A stretch of DNA of 64,000 nucleotides from Scleromatobacter humisilvae (GTDB lineage Bacteria > Pseudomonadota > Gammaproteobacteria > Burkholderiales > Burkholderiaceae_C): assembly GCF_023231945.1 (NCBI RefSeq), contig NZ_JAJLJH010000001.1, positions 372,001 to 436,000 on the forward strand. The letters run 5' to 3'. Below, piece by piece: positions 59,315 to 64,000 of the stretch. The translations under genes and the position numbers were made by a program. The notes beneath the pieces were generated by a model. That model had not been told where the DNA came from and did not search any database. It saw only the letters and a list, made by a program, of their open reading frames with translations. Each line of letters opens with the position of its first letter. The first letter of the stretch is position 1.

Positions 59315-60419
59315 ATGGACATCGAACGCATCAACGCCATCGGCAACCAGATTGCCGACCTCAGCGAGCGCACCACCGCGCTCAGGGGGTATCTTTGACT
59401 ACGACCGCAAGTCGCATCGACTGACGGAAGTCAACGCCACGATGGAGAACCCCGCCATCTGGAACGATCCCAAGCGGGCCCAGGAACTCGGCCGCGAGAA
59501 GCGGTCCCTTGAGGAGGTCGTCAACACGATCGACCACCTGACGAGCAACCTCTCCGACAACGGCGAGCTGTTCGAGATGACCAAGGAAGAAGGCGACATG
59601 GCCGGCCTGGCCGCCATCGAGGCCGACGCCGCCAAGCTGGCGGGAATCGTCGAGGGCCTCGAGTTCCGCCGCATGTTCTCCAATCCGGCCGACCCGCTCA
59701 ACTGCTTCCTCGACATCCAGGCCGGCGCCGGCGGCACCGAGGCCTGCGACTGGGCGTCGATGCTGCTGCGCCAGTACCTGAAGTACTGCGAGCGCAAGGG
59801 CTTCAAGCCCGAGGTGATGGAAGAGTCCGAGGGCGACGTTGCCGGCATCAAGAGCGCCACGATCAAGATCGAGGGCGAGTACGCGTTCGGCCACCTGCGC
59901 ACCGAGACCGGGGTGCACCGCCTCGTGCGCAAGAGCCCGTTCGACTCGTCGGGCGGGCGCCACACGTCGTTCGCGTCGGTGTTCGTCTATCCGGAAGTCG
60001 ACGATTCGATCGAGATCGAGATCAACCCGGCCGACGTGCGCGTCGACACGTACCGCGCGTCCGGCGCGGGCGGCCAGCACATCAACAAGACCGACTCGGC
60101 CGTGCGCCTGACGCACATCCCGACCGGCATCGTCGTGCAGTGCCAGAACGACCGCTCGCAGCACCGCAACCGCGACGAGGCCTGGCAGATGCTGCGCTCG
60201 CGCATGTACGAGCACGAGATGCGCAAGCGCATGGAACAGCAGCAGGCCCTCGAGGCCACGAAGACGGACGTCGGCTGGGGCCACCAGATCCGTTCGTACG
60301 TGCTGGACCAGAGCCGCATCAAGGATCTGCGCACCAACGTCGAGACCTCGGCCACCCAGAAGGTGCTCGACGGCGACCTCGACCAGTTCATCGCGGCCAG
60401 CCTCAAGCAGGGCCTGTGA
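59315..60419 (+). CDS. prfB: Peptide chain release factor 2, expressed by programmed +1 frameshift
   Basis: RF2 recognises UGA and UAA stop codons. Zero-frame translation from the ATG gives 27 residues ([12 protein letters not shown]...LRGYL) and then an in-frame TGA at 59396-59398. Slipping +1 at CTT-T continues with [14 protein letters not shown] and yields about 367 residues, close to E. coli RF2 (365). The specificity tripeptide SPF lies in [11 protein letters not shown], the catalytic GGQ in [13 protein letters not shown], and [10 protein letters not shown] closes the protein. The only ATG candidate with RF2-like residues is at 59315. lysS, often downstream, is absent; a hairpin and pepN follow. 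Confidence 0.97.
59384..59399 (+). promoter_or_regulatory. prfB programmed frameshift site
   Basis: AGG GGG TAT CTT TGA C: an internal Shine-Dalgarno-like AGGGGG, three bases, slippery CTT and the in-frame TGA-C, identical to the E. coli site. Low RF2 slows termination and favours the shift, giving autoregulation. Confidence 0.97.
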
Positions 60420-60426
60420 TCTTTCG

Positions 60427-60453
60427 CGGCGCGCGGCCACGAGCCGCGCGCCG
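60427..60453. other. Perfect hairpin between prfB and pepN
   Basis: CGGCGCGCGGC, loop CACGA, GCCGCGCGCCG: an 11-bp stem 8 bases after the prfB stop. No T run follows, so it is more likely an RNA-stabilising or rho-related element than a classic terminator. Confidence 0.55.
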
Positions 60454-60492
60454 TCCTCGAATTCGTCTCAATCCAAACAGAAGGAAGAAGCC

Positions 60493-63171
60493 ATGCGCGA
60501 AGGCTCTCCCGCACTCGTCCGCCGTGAAGACTACACGGCGCCCGCCTGGTGGGTGCGGTCCGTCGACCTCACGTTCGACCTCGATCCCGCCAAGACCATC
60601 GTCGCCAGCAAGCTGGCCATCGAGCGCAACACCGAGCGCCCGGCCGAGCCGCTGCGGCTCGACGGCGAGGGCCTGAACCTGCTGCGCGTGCTGGTCGACG
60701 GCCAGAGCGTCTCGTTCCGCCACGAGGACGGCCAGCTGGTGATCGACGCGCCCGCGGCCGACGCGTTCGTGCTGGAGATCCGCAACACGGTCTGCCCGGA
60801 GAAGAACACCGAGCTGTCGGGGCTGTACACGTCCGGCGGCGGCTTCTTCACGCAGTGCGAGGCGCAGGGCTTCCGCCGCATCACCTACTTCTTCGATCGC
60901 CCCGACGTGATGGCGATCTACACCGTCACGCTGCGCGCCGACAAGGCGAAGTACCCGGTGCTGCTGTCCAACGGCAACCTCGCGGAGCAGGGCAGCCTGG
61001 ACAACGGCCGCCACTTCGCGCGCTGGAACGACCCGTTCCCGAAGCCCTGCTACCTGTTCGCGCTGGTCGCGGCCGACCTCGTCGCGCGCGAGCAGCGCGT
61101 CACCAGCCGCGCCGGCAAGGATCACCTGCTGCAGGTGTTCGTGCGCCGTGGCGACCTCGACAAGACCGAGCACGCGATGAACTCGCTGGTCGCGTCGCTG
61201 GTGTGGGACGAGGCGCGCTTCAAGCTGCCGCTGGATCTCGAACGCTTCATGATCGTGGCGGTCGAGGACTTCAACATGGGCGCGATGGAGAACAAGGGCC
61301 TGAACCTGTTCAACACCAAGTACGTGCTCGCCAGCCCGGCCACCGCGACCGACACGGACTACTCGCTGATCGAGAGCGTCGTCGGCCACGAGTACTTCCA
61401 CAACTGGACCGGCAACCGCATCACCTGCCGCGACTGGTTCCAGCTGTCGCTCAAGGAAGGCCTGACCGTCTTCCGCGACCAGGAGTTCTCGCAGGACATG
61501 GCTGGCTCCCCGTCCGCGCGGGGCGTCAAGCGCATCGACGACGTGCGCACGCTGCGCCAGATCCAGTTCCCCGAGGACGCGGGCCCGATGTCGCACCCGG
61601 TGCGCCCGGACAGCTACGTCGCCATCGACAACTTCTACACCGCCACCGTCTACGAGAAGGGCTCGGAGGTCGTGCGCATGATGCAGACGCTGGTGGGCCG
61701 CGGCGGCTTCGAGCGCGGCATCACCGAGTACTTCCGGCGCCACGACGGCCAGGCGGTGACCTGCGACGCGTTCGCGCAGTCCATCGCCGACGTCAACCCG
61801 GCGAGCCCGCTCAACGCGCAGCTCGAGGCGTTCAAGCGCTGGTATTCGCAGTCGGGCACGCCCAAGGTGACGGCACGCGGCACCGCGGCCGACGGCACCT
61901 GGACGCTGACGCTGGCGCAGGACTTCGGCGCGCCGCAGGGCGTGACGTCGCCGGTCGAGCGCCAGCCGTTCGTGATCCCGGTGCGCGTCGCGCTGTTCAC
62001 GCGCGACGGCCGTCCCGTGCCGCTCAAGCTCGAAGGCGACGCCGAGGCCGCGCCCTCCGAACGCGTGCTGGTGCTCTCGCAGGCCGAGGCGACGTACCGC
62101 TTCCTGGACGTGCCGGCCGATGTCGTGCCGTCGGTGCTGCGCGATTTCTCCGCGCCCGTCCTCCTCGACGACGGCCTGACCGACGCCGACCGCCTGGTGC
62201 TGCTCGCGCACGACACCGACCCCGTCAACCGCTGGGAGGCCGGCCAGCGCCTGGCGCTGTCGCAGCTGGTCGCCGCGATCACCGGCGACGGCACGCTGGC
62301 GCTCAACGACGCCTACGTCGATGCGATGCGCGCCGTGCTGCGCGACCCATCGCTCGATCCGGCGTTCAAGGAGCTGGTGCTGACGCCGCCGTCGGAGGCC
62401 TATGTCTCCGAGCAGCTGACCGTGCCGGTCGACCCGCAGCGCGTGCACGCGGTCTGCCAGCAGATGCAGGATCAACTGGCCGCGCGGCTGCACGACGACT
62501 GGCTCGCCGCGTGGGACGCCAACCAGATCAGCGAAGGCTACAGCCCCGACGGCGCGCAGAGCGCCCGCCGCGCGCTGGCCAACCTGGCGCTGGCGATGCT
62601 GGTGCGCGACGCGGCGCGCAGCGGCGACAGCGTCTGGCCCGGCAAGGCCTACCAGCGCTTCAAGGACGCCGGCAACATGACCGACCGCCTCGGCGCGCTC
62701 GGCGCGCTGGTGGGCGCGCATTCGGAGCTGGCCACGCCGGCGCTGGCGCGCTTCCACGAGCTGTTCCAGAACGAGGCGCTGGTCGTCGACAAGTGGTTCG
62801 GCCTGCAGGCGCGCGCCTCCGAGAAGGACGGCCGCGTGTTCGCCAAGGTCAAGGCGCTGCTGCAGCATCCCGACTTCTCGATGCACAACCCGAACCGCGT
62901 GCGCAGCCTGCTGCTCGCGCTGTGCAACGGCAACCCGGCCGCGTTCCATCGCCCCGACGCGAAGGGCTACGTGTTCTGGGCCGAGAAGGTCGTCGAGCTC
63001 GACGCGATCAACCCGCAGGTCGCCTCGCGCCTCGCGCGCGCACTCGACCGCTGGCGCAACCTGGCCGAGCCGTACCGCGGCGCGGCGCGCGAGGCGATCG
63101 CGCGCGTGGCCGCGAAGACGGATCTGAGCCCCGACGTGCGCGAGGTCGTCGACCGCGCGCTGAAGGACTGA
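60493..63171 (+). CDS. pepN: Aminopeptidase N
   Basis: An 892-residue zinc metallo-aminopeptidase (M1 family) that removes N-terminal residues from peptides in the cytoplasm. The exopeptidase motif GAMEN is at 263-267 and the zinc motif HEYFH at 299-303, with the third ligand Glu in LKEGLTVF about 20 residues later. These positions are within two residues of E. coli PepN (870 residues). The DUF3458 Ig-like segment (about 450-550) and the helical C-terminal domain follow in order. AAGGAAG ribosome site. Ends in a hairpin. Confidence 0.97.
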   Translation: MREGSPALVRREDYTAPAWWVRSVDLTFDLDPAKTIVASKLAIERNTERPAEPLRLDGEGLNLLRVLVDGQSVSFRHEDGQLVIDAPAADAFVLEIRNTVCPEKNTELSGLYTSGGGFFTQCEAQGFRRITYFFDRPDVMAIYTVTLRADKAKYPVLLSNGNLAEQGSLDNGRHFARWNDPFPKPCYLFALVAADLVAREQRVTSRAGKDHLLQVFVRRGDLDKTEHAMNSLVASLVWDEARFKLPLDLERFMIVAVEDFNMGAMENKGLNLFNTKYVLASPATATDTDYSLIESVVGHEYFHNWTGNRITCRDWFQLSLKEGLTVFRDQEFSQDMAGSPSARGVKRIDDVRTLRQIQFPEDAGPMSHPVRPDSYVAIDNFYTATVYEKGSEVVRMMQTLVGRGGFERGITEYFRRHDGQAVTCDAFAQSIADVNPASPLNAQLEAFKRWYSQSGTPKVTARGTAADGTWTLTLAQDFGAPQGVTSPVERQPFVIPVRVALFTRDGRPVPLKLEGDAEAAPSERVLVLSQAEATYRFLDVPADVVPSVLRDFSAPVLLDDGLTDADRLVLLAHDTDPVNRWEAGQRLALSQLVAAITGDGTLALNDAYVDAMRAVLRDPSLDPAFKELVLTPPSEAYVSEQLTVPVDPQRVHAVCQQMQDQLAARLHDDWLAAWDANQISEGYSPDGAQSARRALANLALAMLVRDAARSGDSVWPGKAYQRFKDAGNMTDRLGALGALVGAHSELATPALARFHELFQNEALVVDKWFGLQARASEKDGRVFAKVKALLQHPDFSMHNPNRVRSLLLALCNGNPAAFHRPDAKGYVFWAEKVVELDAINPQVASRLARALDRWRNLAEPYRGAAREAIARVAAKTDLSPDVREVVDRALKD

Positions 63172-63179
63172 CACTTGCC

Positions 63180-63205
63180 AACCGGGTCGCACGCGCGACC
63201 CGGTT
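63180..63205 (+). terminator. Hairpin after pepN
   Basis: AACCGGGTCGC, loop ACGC, GCGACCCGGTT, then one more T: an 11-bp perfect stem 8 bases after the stop. A likely terminator although the T tract is minimal. Confidence 0.65.
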
Positions 63206-63220
63206 TCGCATCGGACGACC

Positions 63221-63257
63221 GTTGCGCATGCGCGCGTCACGCGCGCGCATGCGCAAC
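63221..63257. other. 16-bp perfect inverted repeat in the fbp leader
   Basis: GTTGCGCATGCGCGCG, loop TCACG, CGCGCGCATGCGCAAC. Lies 29 bases before the fbp ATG, with no T run. Could be a leader RNA hairpin or a DNA-level protein site. Confidence 0.6.
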
Positions 63258-63286
63258 GACCGAATCCATCACATCCAGGAATCGAC

Positions 63287-64000
63287 ATGCCCAAGAAGAT
63301 CAGCCTCACCCAGTACCTCGTCGAGCAGCAGCGCGAGCACGGGCGCATCCCGTCGCAGCTTCGCCTGCTGATCGAGGTGGTCGCGCGCGCCTGCAAGCAC
63401 ATCGCGATCGCCGTCAACAAGGGCGCGCTCGGCGACGTCATGGGCTCGGCCGGCTCGGAGAACGTGCAGGGCGAGGTGCAGAAGAAGCTGGACATCATCT
63501 CCAACGAGGTGCTGATCGAGGCCAACGAATGGGGCGGGCACCTGGCCGCGATGGCGTCGGAGGAGATGGACACCATCCACGTCGTGCCCAACCGCTATCC
63601 GCAGGGCGAGTACCTGCTGCTGTTCGACCCGCTGGACGGCTCCTCCAACATCGACGTCAACGTGTCGATCGGCACCATCTTCTCGGTGTTGAAGAAGGTC
63701 GGCCACCACCACGGCGTGGACGAGTCGGACTTCCTGCAGGCCGGCAAGAACCAGGTCGCCGCGGGCTACTGCATCTACGGCTCGCAGACGATGCTGGTGC
63801 TGACGGTGGGCGACGGCGTGGCGATGTTCACGCTCGACCGCGAGATGGGCTCGTGGGTGCTGACGTCCGAGAACGTGCAGATCCCGGCCGACACGAAGGA
63901 GTTCGCGATCAACATGTCCAACCAGCGCCACTGGGCGCCGCCGGTCACGCGCTACATCGACGAGTGCCTGCAGGGCAAGGACGGCCCGCGCGGCAAGGAC
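63287..64000 (+). CDS. fbp: Class I fructose-1,6-bisphosphatase, C-terminus cut by window edge
   Basis: The first 238 codons of fbp, which converts fructose-1,6-bisphosphate to fructose-6-phosphate in gluconeogenesis. The N-terminus [19 protein letters not shown] is typical of betaproteobacterial enzymes. [12 protein letters not shown], then MASEEMD and [21 protein letters not shown] (cited in parts: [10 protein letters not shown]) form the metal- and phosphate-binding core. The family's full length is about 335 residues, so roughly 100 are missing at the edge. A CCAGGA ribosome site precedes the ATG, and a strong inverted repeat lies just upstream. Confidence 0.96.
   Translation, partial: MPKKISLTQYLVEQQREHGRIPSQLRLLIEVVARACKHIAIAVNKGALGDVMGSAGSENVQGEVQKKLDIISNEVLIEANEWGGHLAAMASEEMDTIHVVPNRYPQGEYLLLFDPLDGSSNIDVNVSIGTIFSVLKKVGHHHGVDESDFLQAGKNQVAAGYCIYGSQTMLVLTVGDGVAMFTLDREMGSWVLTSENVQIPADTKEFAINMSNQRHWAPPVTRYIDECLQGKDGPRGKD

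Noticed and set aside
59352-60419. RF2 starting at the non-ATG codon near 59352
   Set aside because: The RF2 N-terminus is encoded in another frame from 59315 and joined by the canonical frameshift site; the 59352 start would replace conserved residues with unrelated ones.
60403-63591. Minus-strand open frame of 1062 codons across prfB end, pepN and fbp start
   Set aside because: It runs antisense through three conserved genes and two intergenic hairpins; no recognisable protein features.
1-64000. tRNA, rRNA, insertion sequence, prophage or integrase
   Set aside because: None recognised on reading; no transposase or integrase motifs, no obvious flanking repeats and no clear change in base composition that would mark an island.

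Overview
The window is a very GC-rich stretch (roughly 70% by eye) of an ordinary bacterial chromosome. Gene content, codon use and the types of membrane and polyamine genes point to a betaproteobacterium of the order Burkholderiales, most like the Roseateles/Rubrivivax/Leptothrix group; this is inferred from gene content, not from a marker gene. I see no rRNA, tRNA, insertion sequence, prophage or CRISPR array. About 52 protein genes are packed tightly on both strands. Many neighbours overlap by 1-8 bases, and several convergent pairs share or abut their stop codons. Both ends cut a gene: an SGNH esterase on the left and fructose-1,6-bisphosphatase on the right.

Layout. 1-8.2 kb: a secreted SGNH hydrolase, a four-gene LiaF-like/LiaF-like/LytS/LytR envelope-signalling operon, a periplasmic PQQ-type sugar dehydrogenase, a long proline-rich TonB-like protein and an epoxide-hydrolase-like enzyme. 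8.2-25.3 kb: an S46 dipeptidyl peptidase, a GIDE-domain membrane protein, a small secreted protein that resembles domain III of EF-Tu, DUF1697 and GNAT genes, an RND efflux pump with its adaptor, a DUF1653 and M16 peptidase pair, D-amino-acid dehydrogenase, and a collagen-like/EF-hand-like/BNR-repeat lipoprotein. 25.5-31.6 kb: a five-gene operon (SPFH-SHOCT, DUF4178, DUF350, membrane-anchored spermidine synthase, Tat-type FAD oxidoreductase) that looks like a polyamine-linked membrane-maintenance module. A stand-alone S-adenosylmethionine decarboxylase, which would supply the aminopropyl donor, lies 3.5 kb downstream.

32-48 kb: an OmpA porin, an MFS transporter, GrpB, AdoMet decarboxylase, PHP phosphoesterase, EamA transporter, YciO, RidA, PlsY, a GGDEF-EAL protein, DUF427, a TPR membrane protein, an S53 sedolisin, and a convergent TonB-dependent receptor. 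48-64 kb: YbaK deacylase, a DUF2975/HTH operon carrying a second TonB-like protein, an alpha/beta hydrolase, acyl-CoA synthetase, a tandemly duplicated SSAT-like acetyltransferase, another hydrolase, a glycine-zipper protein, a DUF4212/ActP-type symporter pair, rhomboid protease, release factor 2 with an intact programmed +1 frameshift, aminopeptidase N and fbp.

The observations I rate highest are: (1) a repeated arrangement in which a -10-like hexamer sits exactly 6-7 bases before the start codon of about a dozen genes, which predicts leaderless mRNAs; (2) two TonB-like proteins sharing an unfamiliar two-cysteine C-terminal module; (3) the secreted EF-Tu-domain-III look-alike; (4) the polyamine/membrane operon with its separated AdoMet decarboxylase; and (5) the internally duplicated SSAT-like acetyltransferase.
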